DNA of 39,250 nucleotides from Chloroflexota bacterium (GCA_028875175.1 JAPPFO010000090.1:876-40125), one strand, 5' to 3'; shown: positions 8,068-16,564, numbered from the stretch's first letter. A program made the numbers and translations. The notes: generated by a model not told the origin, from the letters alone.

Positions 8068-9399
8068 ATGGCAACCGCGCCGTTGAGAGTTGGATTTGTG
8101 GGTTGCGGCGGGATTTCCCGCCTATACACGGACATCTACTTGGGTCTCCACGAGTTGGCGCAGGTCGTCGCCGTGGCGGATCTGGTCCCAGAGTTGGCAC
8201 GCGATCGGGCTGAGGGACTGACGCACGGTTACCGAGCCGAAGCCGCGCGCCAGCACGCCATTGCCACGGGCGCCCGCAGCGAGGCCGAGCGAGACGACGC
8301 GCTGGCCAGGGCCGAGTCGGCCGAAGACGCCGCCTCGAACTCGATCCAGCGGTTTTCGAGTCATACCGAACTGCTGGCCGGATCCGATGTGGATGCCATC
8401 GTTCTCCTTACGGCGCCCTCCGTCCGTGGTGGGCCGACGGTTGAGGCCGCCGTGCAGGGGGTGCACGTCTTCACGCAAGGTCCAATGGCTCGCAGCGTGG
8501 AGGAAGCCGACGCCATGCTGGACGCGGCCGAAGCCTCGGGCATCAAGCTACACGTGCAAGTCGGTTCGCGCTACAGCCGCGGCATGCGGCACGCGCAGCG
8601 CGCGGTGGCCAGCGGCTTGATGGGCCAGATGGCCATGGCGAAGGTTGAGCTGAACAACTTCCGGCCGCAGTCCCCGTACTTCCGATCCACCCACTGGCAT
8701 GGGACCTGGGACGGCGAAGGCGGCACGTCGGTCTTCCATCACGGGCGCTACGTCATCGATCCGTTTCTGTACGTGGTTGGCTCGCCGATTGTGGAAGTGA
8801 CGTCTTACGCGGGCGCGATGCTGCGGCACATCGAGACCGATGACATGACGCTTTCGCTGGTGAAGTTCGCCAACGGAGCTCGCGGCGTGGTGCAGTCCTC
8901 GCTGCTGTATCACACCAATCCGCTAACCCCGACGTTTCGGATTGAGGTTATCGGCAGCGAGGCTTCGATGGTTCTCCACCAGGAATACACACATCCAGAT
9001 ATACCAACGGTGATGCTTGGAAACCGAGAGAACGGCTGGGAAGCCGACGTGAAGTTTGGGTCAAACCACGACCCGTCATTGGTTCAGCGGCTGGAGGCGC
9101 TGGAAGCCGAGGTGTCCGACGCCCCCGTGCGCGCCAGCGAGATGTACCAGAGCCAGATCTGGTTGGAGTCAATCCTGGAGGATTCGTCCACCCCCGCGCC
9201 ATTGCGCGTGCCGCATCACCACGCCGAATTCACACGTGCCGTGTACAAGTCGCACGAAACCGGCGCAACCGTCACGCTGCCGCTGGCTAAGGACGATCCC
9301 TTTTATACGTTTGAAGGGCGTCTGACTCACGGGCGGAAGCTTCCTGAAGACGACCCACCGCCGACGGGCGAGCTCCCGCGTCGCATGAGAGGCAGCTGA
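8068..9399 (+). CDS. Divergent Gfo/Idh/MocA homologue, probably not a standard dehydrogenase
   Basis: A 443-residue protein with a Gfo/Idh/MocA layout: Rossmann start RVGFVGCGGISRLY (residues 7-20) and the beta-sheet domain behind it. Aligned by eye, the EKP motif reads QGP (Q137, G138, P139), removing the lysine, and the catalytic histidine position reads tyrosine (Y228 in GRYVID, with D231 kept). An Ala/Glu/Arg-rich helical segment of about 50 residues (45-95) is inserted after the second strand, and the C-terminus is a polar, Pro-rich tail. ATG 8068 follows GGGGGA with good spacing, 45 bp after the methyltransferase. It may be a non-catalytic or binding relative, or use different residues. 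The function is unknown. Confidence 0.8.
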   Translation: MATAPLRVGFVGCGGISRLYTDIYLGLHELAQVVAVADLVPELARDRAEGLTHGYRAEAARQHAIATGARSEAERDDALARAESAEDAASNSIQRFSSHTELLAGSDVDAIVLLTAPSVRGGPTVEAAVQGVHVFTQGPMARSVEEADAMLDAAEASGIKLHVQVGSRYSRGMRHAQRAVASGLMGQMAMAKVELNNFRPQSPYFRSTHWHGTWDGEGGTSVFHHGRYVIDPFLYVVGSPIVEVTSYAGAMLRHIETDDMTLSLVKFANGARGVVQSSLLYHTNPLTPTFRIEVIGSEASMVLHQEYTHPDIPTVMLGNRENGWEADVKFGSNHDPSLVQRLEALEAEVSDAPVRASEMYQSQIWLESILEDSSTPAPLRVPHHHAEFTRAVYKSHETGATVTLPLAKDDPFYTFEGRLTHGRKLPEDDPPPTGELPRRMRGS

Positions 9400-9458
9400 C
9401 CACGTAAGACTGACTCGCTGGCACGCGTCGCGCACCAATTGTCGGGCTAACCCACCAA

Positions 9459-9480
9459 ACGCGTGCTGTGGTGCACGCGT
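9459..9480. terminator. Hairpin between convergent genes
   Basis: Between the plus-strand gene ending at 9399 and the minus-strand gene ending at 9487 there is a perfect 8-bp inverted repeat: ACGCGTGC (9459-9466) and GCACGCGT (9473-9480), with a 6-base loop. Neither side has a T run, so a factor-independent terminator is not certain. The position, in the only intergenic gap shared by two convergent 3' ends, fits a bidirectional terminator. GCACGCGTCGC also occurs as an exact direct repeat at 9421-9431 and 9473-9483, which allows a competing longer-loop fold. Confidence 0.45.
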
Positions 9481-9486
9481 CGCCCG

Positions 9487-10902
9487 CTAATACGCACCCC
9501 GACCACGCGCCACGACCCAGAGGGTGCGCAGCAGGATGGTGAGGTCGAGCAGCGGCGAGTAGTTCTGGATGTAGTAGAGGTCGTATTCGACGTTTTCGTG
9601 CAGAGGGAGTTCGCTGCGGCCGCTTACCTGCCACCAGCCGGTGATCCCCGGAAGCACCGCCAATCGCTGTCGCTGCCAGGACTCATACTGCTCAACGACC
9701 CACGGGAGTTCCGGGCGCGGCCCAACCAGGCTCATTTCGCCGCGCAGCACATTCCACAGTTGGGGGAGTTCGTCGAGACTGGTCCGGCGAAGGAAGCGGC
9801 CGACGCGGGTCACGCGCGGATCGTTCAGCGGTTTGTACACCGCGTTGACGGCAGCGCCACCCTGGAGAGCGGCTTCCTGCCGGCTCTCGGCATCCGGGAC
9901 CATCGTGCGTAGCTTGAACATGGTGAACATTCGGCCGGTCTCACCAACGCGTCGCTGAGCGAAGACGACCGGACGTCCACCGTCCAGGAAGACGGCCAGC
10001 GCCAGGACTGCGAGCACCGGCGCCATCAGCACGAGCGAGACGCTGGCCAGAACCAGATCGAATACTCGCTTGACGAATCGATCGAATCCCGTGATTACGG
10101 GCGCACGCACGCTGATCAGAGGCAGGCCCCACACGTCCTCTGCCATGGCCCGGCCGGCCATGAGATGAAACACATCGGGGACCAGCCGGACTCTGACAGG
10201 AACGCTGTCCAGTGCCACAACTATTTCGCGAATCCGCTCGTGGGCGTGCATTGGCAACGCGATCAGGACGTCGTCCACTTCATAGCGGTCAATCAGATTC
10301 TCGAGCTCGTTACTTGCTCCCAGCACCGGGGCCTCGTGGATCTCTTCGCCGCGTTTATCCGGATCGTCGTCGGCGAATCCGATGACCTGGAATCCGGACC
10401 AGGGACGTTCACGAATCATGGCCGCCACCCGTTCGCCGACCGGTCCGGCGCCGACCACCAGCACCCGAGTCGCGCCGCGGCCGGAGATGCGACGACTGCG
10501 CATCACGAGGTTGAGTAGCCACCGGAGATTGATAAGCAGCAGCGCATCCAGGGCAATGAAGTAAAGGAACAACAGTCGCGAGAGGAATTCGACTTTGAGG
10601 ACAAAGAAGGCCGCAAAAAGGACGACGGTGGCAAAGATGATGGCCGGAATCAGTACGCGGATTTCGTCCACGACTCGCAGCAGCCGCCGGTGGTCGTAGA
10701 GATGGACCATGCGGAAGAAGAAGGCCCAGACGAATCCGACGACCACGTACTCGCGGACGGTGAGCCAGGAGAGCAGGCTGGCATCGCCAGCGCCGATCGG
10801 CAGGGTATGCCGCAGGACATCCGCCAGGAAGAGGGCCAGCAGCGTGAGCGCGATATCGACAACGGCCAGGGCGCCGCCAAAGAGACGCGCGCGCTCCCTC
10901 AC
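9487..10902 (-). CDS. Initiating phosphoglycosyl transferase (WbaP/WcaJ-type polyprenyl glycosylphosphotransferase)
   Basis: A 471-residue membrane enzyme that would transfer a sugar-1-phosphate from a nucleotide sugar to undecaprenyl phosphate, the first step of exopolysaccharide or O-antigen assembly. Four N-terminal membrane segments (about 8-30, 50-66, 84-102, 108-132) precede a CoA-binding-like Rossmann domain (RVLVVGAGPVGERV, 146-159). A re-entrant hydrophobic helix follows (281-306), then the catalytic domain with FAQRRVG, MFKLRTM, the catalytic Asp-Glu pair in SLDELPQLWNVL (D377, E378), SLVGPRPE and GITGWWQVSGRS. The start is GTG 10902, with GGGAG at good spacing. It is the last gene of the operon, one base after the preceding glycosyltransferase stop. 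Which first sugar it adds cannot be read. Confidence 0.93.
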   Translation of the reverse strand: MRERARLFGGALAVVDIALTLLALFLADVLRHTLPIGAGDASLLSWLTVREYVVVGFVWAFFFRMVHLYDHRRLLRVVDEIRVLIPAIIFATVVLFAAFFVLKVEFLSRLLFLYFIALDALLLINLRWLLNLVMRSRRISGRGATRVLVVGAGPVGERVAAMIRERPWSGFQVIGFADDDPDKRGEEIHEAPVLGASNELENLIDRYEVDDVLIALPMHAHERIREIVVALDSVPVRVRLVPDVFHLMAGRAMAEDVWGLPLISVRAPVITGFDRFVKRVFDLVLASVSLVLMAPVLAVLALAVFLDGGRPVVFAQRRVGETGRMFTMFKLRTMVPDAESRQEAALQGGAAVNAVYKPLNDPRVTRVGRFLRRTSLDELPQLWNVLRGEMSLVGPRPELPWVVEQYESWQRQRLAVLPGITGWWQVSGRSELPLHENVEYDLYYIQNYSPLLDLTILLRTLWVVARGRGAY

Positions 10903-10903
10903 C

Positions 10904-12055
10904 TCAGCGCTCCCTCACCAGTTCGCGGTATACCAGTTCGGTTGCCCGGGCCATCGCCTCGGCGTCGTGATAGACCGCCACGGCCGCATGAGCCTCCGTT
11001 GCAAGCGTGCGAGCCTCATCCGAGTGTGTCAACAACCGCAGCGTCGCGGCGGCGGCGGCGGGAATGTCACCTGGTTTGACCAGGAGTCCGGTGCGCTCGT
11101 GCTCGATGAGATCGGTCGTTCCGACGGCGCGGGCGGCAACAATTGGAACTCCGGCGGTCATGACCTCCATGATCGAGTAGGGCACACCCTCCCAGCGGGC
11201 CATGTGCAGGTACACATCCAGCGCCGTGAGCAGCGTGCGGGCGTTGGTCACAAATCCCGGAAGCGACGTTGCCTTGTGGACGTCGAGTTCCCGAAGGCGA
11301 TCCTCCACCTGCGTACGCAGTTCACCGTCGTTGGTCCAGAGAAACCGAGCGTCCGGGCGCCGGCGGTAGATCGCCGCGAATGTCTCCGCAATGTCGAACG
11401 GCGCCTTCTGTTCGGTAAACCGAGCCGTGGTGCCGACAATCGGCGCGTCAGCTGGCAGACCGAGACGTCGGCGGGCCTCCGCGCGCGGCAGAGGCTCGAA
11501 CGGCGCAAACGTGAGAGGGACTTTGCGAACTTTGCGCGGCTGAACGATTTCGCCCGCCACCTGTCGTTCGCCCTCTGAGAGCGCGATGAGCGCTGACGTT
11601 GCACGTCCCAGCATTGCTTCCAGCCAGCGCAAGGGCGCACGTGCGATGGGCGAGGCGAAGTTGAGGAAGTAGAACCCATGCGGCGTATGAACAATCCGGG
11701 CACCCGGCGCGAGCATGGCGGCCACGCGGCCAACGACGCCCGCCTTGGTGCTGTGGGTGTGCACGATGTCGTAGCGACCACGGTGGATCAGCCGCACGAG
11801 CGCCCAGGTCGCGCGCCAATCGTCGATCGGTCGAATGGCGCGAGTCATGGGCACGACGTGCAGCTGCACGTCCAGTGCCGACATGTCGTCGAAAAACGAG
11901 GTGTCGCCGCGAGGCTCGGAGCGAACACGGGGACACGCCACTTCGAAGTGGAAGGACGAGCGATCGGAAGCGGCCGCCAGATCGAGCAGATGGCGCTTGG
12001 TGCCGCCAATCGTGGCCTCCATGACCTGGAGAACTCGAATCGGACGGCGAGCCAT
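10904..12055 (-). CDS. GT4 family glycosyltransferase
   Basis: A 383-residue GT-B-fold retaining glycosyltransferase of the GT4 family. The N-terminal acceptor domain starts VLQVMEATIGGTKRH (8-22), whose GGT loop is typical of GT4 enzymes. HTPHGFYF follows at about 123-130. The donor domain has the phosphate-contacting ARFTEQKAP (R212, K217) and the E-x7-E motif E289-E297 in ARWEGVPYSIMEVMTAG. It is expected at the cytoplasmic face, adding one sugar to the lipid-linked intermediate. It lies 8 bp after the epimerase and 1 bp before the initiating transferase, in line with a role in early assembly, but its donor and acceptor are unknown. Confidence 0.9.
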   Translation of the reverse strand: MARRPIRVLQVMEATIGGTKRHLLDLAAASDRSSFHFEVACPRVRSEPRGDTSFFDDMSALDVQLHVVPMTRAIRPIDDWRATWALVRLIHRGRYDIVHTHSTKAGVVGRVAAMLAPGARIVHTPHGFYFLNFASPIARAPLRWLEAMLGRATSALIALSEGERQVAGEIVQPRKVRKVPLTFAPFEPLPRAEARRRLGLPADAPIVGTTARFTEQKAPFDIAETFAAIYRRRPDARFLWTNDGELRTQVEDRLRELDVHKATSLPGFVTNARTLLTALDVYLHMARWEGVPYSIMEVMTAGVPIVAARAVGTTDLIEHERTGLLVKPGDIPAAAAATLRLLTHSDEARTLATEAHAAVAVYHDAEAMARATELVYRELVRER

Positions 12056-12063
12056 CGGCAGCG

Positions 12064-13038
12064 CTAGCGCAGCACCGCCTCTTGCATCCAGGCGTACTCC
12101 GCCGCGATGCCCTCGTGGATGGTTGTTGACGGATCAAAGCCGAGCACGCGACGCGCCCTGGAGGTATCGGCCTGGCTGTGAAGCTGGTCGGCGGGATGCG
12201 CCTCGGCGTAGATACGCTCGGCCGGCTTGCCGGCGACCTGCTCCATCGTGCCGATCAGTTCGTTGACCGATGCCGTGGGGCCACTGCCGATGTTGAAAGT
12301 CTCGCCGATGGGTAGCGCATCAAGCACCCGTACCTGGGCGTCAACCGCGTCGGCCACGTAGGTCAGTTCCCGCGTCTGCTCGCCGTCGCCATAGATTGTG
12401 ATCGGCTTGCCGGTGGCTATAGCCTTGAGTCCGATGTGCACGAGCATGTCGGGCCGCTGGCGCGGACCAAACAGGGTGTAGTAGCGAAGGACGACCACCG
12501 GCAGACCGAACAGCCGGTGATAAGAACTGAGCAGGTGCTCGTCCAGCAGCTTGGTCATCGCGTAAAACGACCGCGGTTCGAGTGGATGGTCTTCGGGCGT
12601 GGGCATCCTGGGATTGAAGCCGTAGATCGAGGATGTCGAAGCAAAACTGAAGAGCTTCACGCCTGCGCGCAACGCAGCGTCGGCCAGCCGTTGCGTTGAG
12701 CGGCTGTTGTCCTGCATGTACCGCTGGAAGTTGGTGGGCGTCCAGCCTTCGCGGACGCCGGCTCGGGCCGCCAGGTGAAAGACGTACTGCACGCCGCCGA
12801 GCACTTTGTCGAGGTCGAGGTCGGCGTCCAACAGGTGGGCCGGCACGAAGTCGAAACCCTCGTGCTGCCGGAGTGAGTCAAGATTCGCCTGTTTCTGGTC
12901 GAGGTCGTAGCTGTCGGTCATGCCATCCAGACCGACGACTCGATGGCCTCGCGCTAACAGCGACTCGCAGAGATGGGACGCAATAAACCCGGAAGCCCCA
13001 GTGACAAGTGTTCCAGGGCGGCCGTTGGCCTCTGGCAT
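12064..13038 (-). CDS. NAD-dependent nucleotide-sugar epimerase/dehydratase (GalE / UDP-glucuronate 4-epimerase-like)
   Basis: A 324-residue extended short-chain dehydrogenase that would interconvert nucleotide sugars for the neighbouring glycosyltransferases. The cofactor motif is LVTGASGFIASHL (11-23), with alanine in place of the third glycine. HLAARAGVREGW (88-99) resembles UDP-glucuronate 4-epimerases. The catalytic set is Ser/Thr in SFASTSSIYG (131-140) and Y159-xxx-K163 in FYAMTK. RYYTLFGPRQRPDM and TRELTYVADAV fit nucleotide-sugar binding. ATG 13038 is preferred over the adjacent TTG at 13041. It follows the longest intergenic gap of this part of the operon, which contains a hairpin and a -10-like TATACT. 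The exact reaction (galactose, glucuronate or another 4-epimerization) is not decided by sequence. Confidence 0.88.
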   Translation of the reverse strand: MPEANGRPGTLVTGASGFIASHLCESLLARGHRVVGLDGMTDSYDLDQKQANLDSLRQHEGFDFVPAHLLDADLDLDKVLGGVQYVFHLAARAGVREGWTPTNFQRYMQDNSRSTQRLADAALRAGVKLFSFASTSSIYGFNPRMPTPEDHPLEPRSFYAMTKLLDEHLLSSYHRLFGLPVVVLRYYTLFGPRQRPDMLVHIGLKAIATGKPITIYGDGEQTRELTYVADAVDAQVRVLDALPIGETFNIGSGPTASVNELIGTMEQVAGKPAERIYAEAHPADQLHSQADTSRARRVLGFDPSTTIHEGIAAEYAWMQEAVLR

Positions 13039-13057
13039 CAAAGCCCCGCGTGAAGAA

Positions 13058-13076
13058 AGCGCGCCAGCCGCGCGCT
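13058..13076 (-). terminator. Hairpin with T-rich tail upstream of the epimerase gene
   Basis: Read on the minus strand, a perfect 7-bp stem AGCGCGC / GCGCGCT with a 5-base loop is followed directly by TTCTTC. It lies in the 69-bp gap between the GT4 gene ending at 13108 and the epimerase start at 13038. It could be an intrinsic-type terminator or an attenuator that lowers expression of the last three genes. The tail is only partly T, so efficient termination is uncertain. Confidence 0.42.
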
Positions 13077-13081
13077 GCGAG

Positions 13082-13087
13082 AGTATA
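13082..13087 (-). promoter_or_regulatory. Possible -10 element (TATACT) inside the operon
   Basis: On the minus strand TATACT, close to the sigma-70 -10 consensus TATAAT, stands out in GC-rich surroundings just before the hairpin and 44 bp from the epimerase start. The region 17 bases further upstream reads TAACGT, a poor -35. It may be an internal promoter for the epimerase, GT4 and phosphoglycosyl transferase genes, or chance. Confidence 0.25.
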
Positions 13088-13107
13088 TCGGCGAGCCCTT
13101 CGCCACG

Positions 13108-14244
13108 TTACGCGGCGGCATCGCGAATGACGGTCGCATAGAGGGCGCGCGTGGCGGCACGCATGCCCTCTAAATCGAACGTCTCGGCCGCATGTCGACG
13201 CGCAGCGGAACCCAATCGCAGCCGGCGCTCGCTATCGAGCAGCGTTGCCGTCAAGGCGGAGGCCAGGGCTTGCGCATCACCCTGGGGAGTCAACACGCCG
13301 GTCTGGTTGTGCTCCACGATTTCAGGAACGCCCCCAACGGCCGTCGCCACGACTGGCCGACTTGCCATCGCGGCTTCCATGACCACAAGGCCCAGTCCTT
13401 CCCAGTCAGACGCCAGCACGACCAGGTCGGCGGCGGCCATCAGGTTCGGTATGTCGGCGCGCACACCCAGCCAGCGCACCGCATCGCGCAGATCCAAGTC
13501 GTCGGTGAGTTGGAGCAACCCGGCCCGATAGGCGGGGCCTCCCAGCTGGGTCTCGCCGGCGCAGAGCAATTGGGCGTTACCGAGCTTTCGGCGCACCTGG
13601 GCGAACGCCCGCAGGAGTACATCGTGCCGCTTCTGCGGATCGAGGCGCGCGGGGCACAGCACCAGCGGTACATCTGCCCCGATGCCAAGCTCCCGACGCG
13701 CGGCCGCCCGATCCAGGCCGCTGAACGGCCCGGAATCCAGGCCATACCGAATGACCTCAATCCGATCTCTGGGGACTCCGAGTTGCTGATTCGTCCAACC
13801 CGCGACCGCCTCCGAAATGGCGATTGTGCGCCGCGTGGGACGGGTAGCCAGCGCATGGAGGGCCCGTGCCGACGAGGACTCGAGACGAGCTTCGATGTTG
13901 TGCTTGGTGGACACGATGGCGCGAACGCCGACCGCCCGCGCTGCCAGCGCACCGTACATGTCGGCGCGCAGGAGGTGTGTGTGCACGAGCGCATATCGCC
14001 CGCGCCTGATGAGCGCCGCCAGACGGGGCAGCCGCACGGCGCCAAACGGTCCGGCCATCGGGATATGGGCTATGCGTTCGACGCATGCCTCAAACTCCGG
14101 GCGCAGGTCGTGGTCGCGAAAGTAAACCAGGTCAATATCGGCGAACTCGCGTAGACCGGGCAGCAATTCAACGAGATGGCGCTGCGCCCCACCGACCGCG
14201 AGCGACGTGACTATCTGCAGAACGCGCAACCGGCTCCTGGTCAC
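13108..14244 (-). CDS. GT4 family glycosyltransferase
   Basis: A 378-residue GT4 glycosyltransferase. It opens VLQIVTSLAVGGAQRHL (8-24), with the GGAQRH acceptor-domain loop seen in many lipopolysaccharide and exopolysaccharide transferases, and has HTHLLRADMYG at 88-98. The donor domain carries PARLDPQKRHD (R200, K205) and E282-x7-E290 in SDWEGLGLVVMEA. GTG 14244 overlaps the stop of the upstream GT4 gene by 4 bp (GTGA), so the two are probably co-translated. A 69-bp gap with a hairpin separates it from the epimerase downstream. Sugar specificity is unknown. Confidence 0.9.
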   Translation of the reverse strand: MTRSRLRVLQIVTSLAVGGAQRHLVELLPGLREFADIDLVYFRDHDLRPEFEACVERIAHIPMAGPFGAVRLPRLAALIRRGRYALVHTHLLRADMYGALAARAVGVRAIVSTKHNIEARLESSSARALHALATRPTRRTIAISEAVAGWTNQQLGVPRDRIEVIRYGLDSGPFSGLDRAAARRELGIGADVPLVLCPARLDPQKRHDVLLRAFAQVRRKLGNAQLLCAGETQLGGPAYRAGLLQLTDDLDLRDAVRWLGVRADIPNLMAAADLVVLASDWEGLGLVVMEAAMASRPVVATAVGGVPEIVEHNQTGVLTPQGDAQALASALTATLLDSERRLRLGSAARRHAAETFDLEGMRAATRALYATVIRDAAA

Positions 14245-15461
14245 GTGCGGGCGGTCAGCAAAGCGTCGTAGCGGGCCAGCGTCTGCTCGACTTGCCGCTG
14301 GAGGGAGAATGTGGAGGCCGCGCGTTGGCGCGCAGCCCTACCCAGCGACCGTGCGTGCTCGGCATCGCCCACGATCAGGTCGATCCGGTCGGCCAGGGCC
14401 AGCGGATCGGTGGGATCCACGGTGTATCCCCAGGCGCCATCCGCCACGATTTCGGGACCCGCGCCAAGCGTGGAGGCTATGGCCGGCCGTCCGGCCGCCA
14501 TTGATTCGATGATCGTCAGGTTGAACGGGTCTGGATAGGTCGAGGGGGCCAACGTCACGGTCGCGGCGGCGTAGGCGTCGCGAAGCGCCGCTGGCTCCAT
14601 CCATCCGGGCAGGAGCAAGCGTTCGCCCACACCCAGCTCGTCGGCCAGTCGCCGGAGTTTCGGCGCGTAACGCGGGTTTTCGCCAGCGATTACCAGGCGC
14701 AGGTCCGAATGCCGGGAACGTGCCAGCGCGTGCAGCGCCGCCTCCGCGCCCTTCTCGCGCGAGACGCGGGCCGCCAGCAGCGCCAGCGGGTCTCCGTCCA
14801 GCCCGTGCGTCGACCGAAACGCCGCCCCATCGCCGTTACCCCACCAGTCCACGTCCACTCCGTTATAGACAACCTCGGCGCCCCCGAAACCGTTGGCGCG
14901 CAGGGCGGTCTTCAGCGTTCGACTGATGGCAAACAGGTGGTCCACATGCTTGGACATGTGCTGGTCGATGACCACGTTGCGTGCCGGATTCCAGCGGAAC
15001 CGCTGGCATTTGGCGCAGTTGAACCAGCGCTGGCGAAAGTCCACCGGGCCGCCGGTGCAGATGAACTTGATGCAGCAGAACAGCAGATAGTCGTGGGCGG
15101 TGTAGAGCACCGGCACACCCAGGCGATCGGCTGCCGTAAGCGATGCAAACGACAGGTGCTGATGCACGTTGTGGGCATGCACGACGTCAGGATTGAAGTC
15201 GGCTAATTCACGACGGACGCCCGGCAACACCATCGGATTGGCCATCGCCACCGTGTTGCGAAACCGCTCCGGATAGCGAGATCGCAGCCGGCGAACGCGA
15301 ACACCGTCCTGGTCACGGTGCGATCCGGCCCCAGACGTGGTGGCAATCACGCACACGTCATGAGCAGCCTGGACGAAGGCGCCAGCCAGGCGTTCAACCA
15401 CGACCCCGGCCCCGCCGCGATTCTCAGGGGGATAGGTGTCGGCAAGGAGGGCGATGCGCAT
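14241..15461 (-). CDS. GT4 family glycosyltransferase with a cysteine cluster
   Basis: A 406-residue GT4 glycosyltransferase starting MRIALLADTYPPENRGGAG (1-19). The donor domain has ARVSREKGAEAAL (R232, K237), and the E-x7-E position reads D311-x7-E319 in STYPDPFNLTIIESMAAG. After the HDYLLFCC block there is a cysteine-rich stretch (C129, C130, C135, C149, C152, the last two as CAKC) that could bind a metal. Cys-containing inserts at this point occur in other GT4 proteins. The ATG at 15461 has no strong ribosome binding site. The stop overlaps the next GT4 start (GTGA). The donor and acceptor are unknown. Confidence 0.89.
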   Translation of the reverse strand: MRIALLADTYPPENRGGAGVVVERLAGAFVQAAHDVCVIATTSGAGSHRDQDGVRVRRLRSRYPERFRNTVAMANPMVLPGVRRELADFNPDVVHAHNVHQHLSFASLTAADRLGVPVLYTAHDYLLFCCIKFICTGGPVDFRQRWFNCAKCQRFRWNPARNVVIDQHMSKHVDHLFAISRTLKTALRANGFGGAEVVYNGVDVDWWGNGDGAAFRSTHGLDGDPLALLAARVSREKGAEAALHALARSRHSDLRLVIAGENPRYAPKLRRLADELGVGERLLLPGWMEPAALRDAYAAATVTLAPSTYPDPFNLTIIESMAAGRPAIASTLGAGPEIVADGAWGYTVDPTDPLALADRIDLIVGDAEHARSLGRAARQRAASTFSLQRQVEQTLARYDALLTART

Positions 15462-15493
15462 GTGGAGCGGCCCGACGGTTCGACGGAGTGATT

Positions 15494-16564
15494 CTAGGCG
15501 GTGTACGCCGCCAGGCAGCGTTCGGCAACCGCGGACCAGGTAAAGCGGGCTACGACGTGGTCGCGGGCTGCCTGGCCCTGCGTTTGGGCGTGCTGAAGCG
15601 AAGTGGTGAGCGGCGTCAGCTCGCGGCGGAGGGCGTCGGGATCGCTCGGCGGCACGGTCGCGCCACCGACGGACGGGATGATCTCGGGCATGCCGGCCAC
15701 GTCCGAAACAATCGCTGCGGTCCCGCAGGCCATGGCTTCGAGCGGCGCCAATCCGACGAGTTCCGGCAACGCCTGTCGCCGTCCGAGGTAGTCCTCATAG
15801 ACCGACGGCATGACGAAGGCACAGGCCGATCGCAGGGCGGAGATCACCTCGAAGTCCGAAGCTCCCAGGTGGATCCGCACCGGACGGGACGCGGCCTCCG
15901 ATCGAACGAACTCAAGATAGTCGGCGTCGTAGGGGCGCCCGTAAATGTCGAGTGAGGCGCCGACAGGTAGTCCTCGAATCGCAGTCTCGATGCCCTTGTG
16001 GGGCAACAGGCGCCCCACATAGACGACCTGGCCAAGCGTCTTTTTTGTACCGGGCGAGTATTTGGCCGTATCAACGCCTGCGTAGATTACTTCCGTCCGG
16101 CGTCCGACGTAGGGGAGCGTTGCGGCGGCGAATTCGCTCTGCGCCAACTGTCCGTCGATCCAGCGACCGATCCGCAAACGGCGAACCCAGTTCACGCCAC
16201 CGCCACCGTGATCGGTGACATAGACGCGCTTGCCGAGCGGCCGGCCGTTCAGTGCGGCCAGCGCCGTGAGACCGGACCTCGCCTGGTGGCAGTGGACAAC
16301 ATTCGCCCAGCCCAGGGCTCGAAGAAACCCGGGACCGATGGCGTCGTAGGCTCGGCCGCGAAGCTGCCTCCAGGTTCGCTGGACCTCGATGTCGAACCCG
16401 CTGACATGCCGGGTTCCTGGCGGGCCGCCGAATGCGACCAGTCGGGTGGGCGTCTGTTGTCGCATGGCGATTGCGAGCTCCAGCGGATAACGCTCGCCGC
16501 CGCCGCGCACCGACTCGTCGCCGAACCAGGTTGGCGACAGATGCAGGACTCGTAGCTCACTCAC
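15494..16564 (-). CDS. GT4 family glycosyltransferase
   Basis: A 356-residue GT4 glycosyltransferase. I place the start at GTG 16564, giving MSELRVLHLSPTWFGDE, because it overlaps the methyltransferase stop by 4 bp (GTGA). The frame is open to 16837, but that Arg/Ala/Pro-rich extension lies inside the neighbour and is not typical protein. The acceptor domain has GGGERYPLEL (21-30) and TDHGGGGVNW (117-126). The donor domain has VYVGRLLPHKG (R185, K190) and E268-x7-E276 in LPELVGLAPLEAMACG. At about 356 residues it is slightly short for GT4 but complete. It probably adds one sugar of the repeat unit at the cytoplasmic membrane face. Confidence 0.88.
   Translation of the reverse strand: MSELRVLHLSPTWFGDESVRGGGERYPLELAIAMRQQTPTRLVAFGGPPGTRHVSGFDIEVQRTWRQLRGRAYDAIGPGFLRALGWANVVHCHQARSGLTALAALNGRPLGKRVYVTDHGGGGVNWVRRLRIGRWIDGQLAQSEFAAATLPYVGRRTEVIYAGVDTAKYSPGTKKTLGQVVYVGRLLPHKGIETAIRGLPVGASLDIYGRPYDADYLEFVRSEAASRPVRIHLGASDFEVISALRSACAFVMPSVYEDYLGRRQALPELVGLAPLEAMACGTAAIVSDVAGMPEIIPSVGGATVPPSDPDALRRELTPLTTSLQHAQTQGQAARDHVVARFTWSAVAERCLAAYTA

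Noticed and set aside
9400..9486. Possible small RNA or tRNA in the convergent gap
   Set aside because: No cloverleaf or tRNA-like arms can be drawn; only an 8-bp hairpin is supported.
15462..15493. Short repeat CCGTCG in the 32-bp gap before the GT4 gene
   Set aside because: Only a six-base repeat in a tiny gap, too short to separate from chance in GC-rich sequence.
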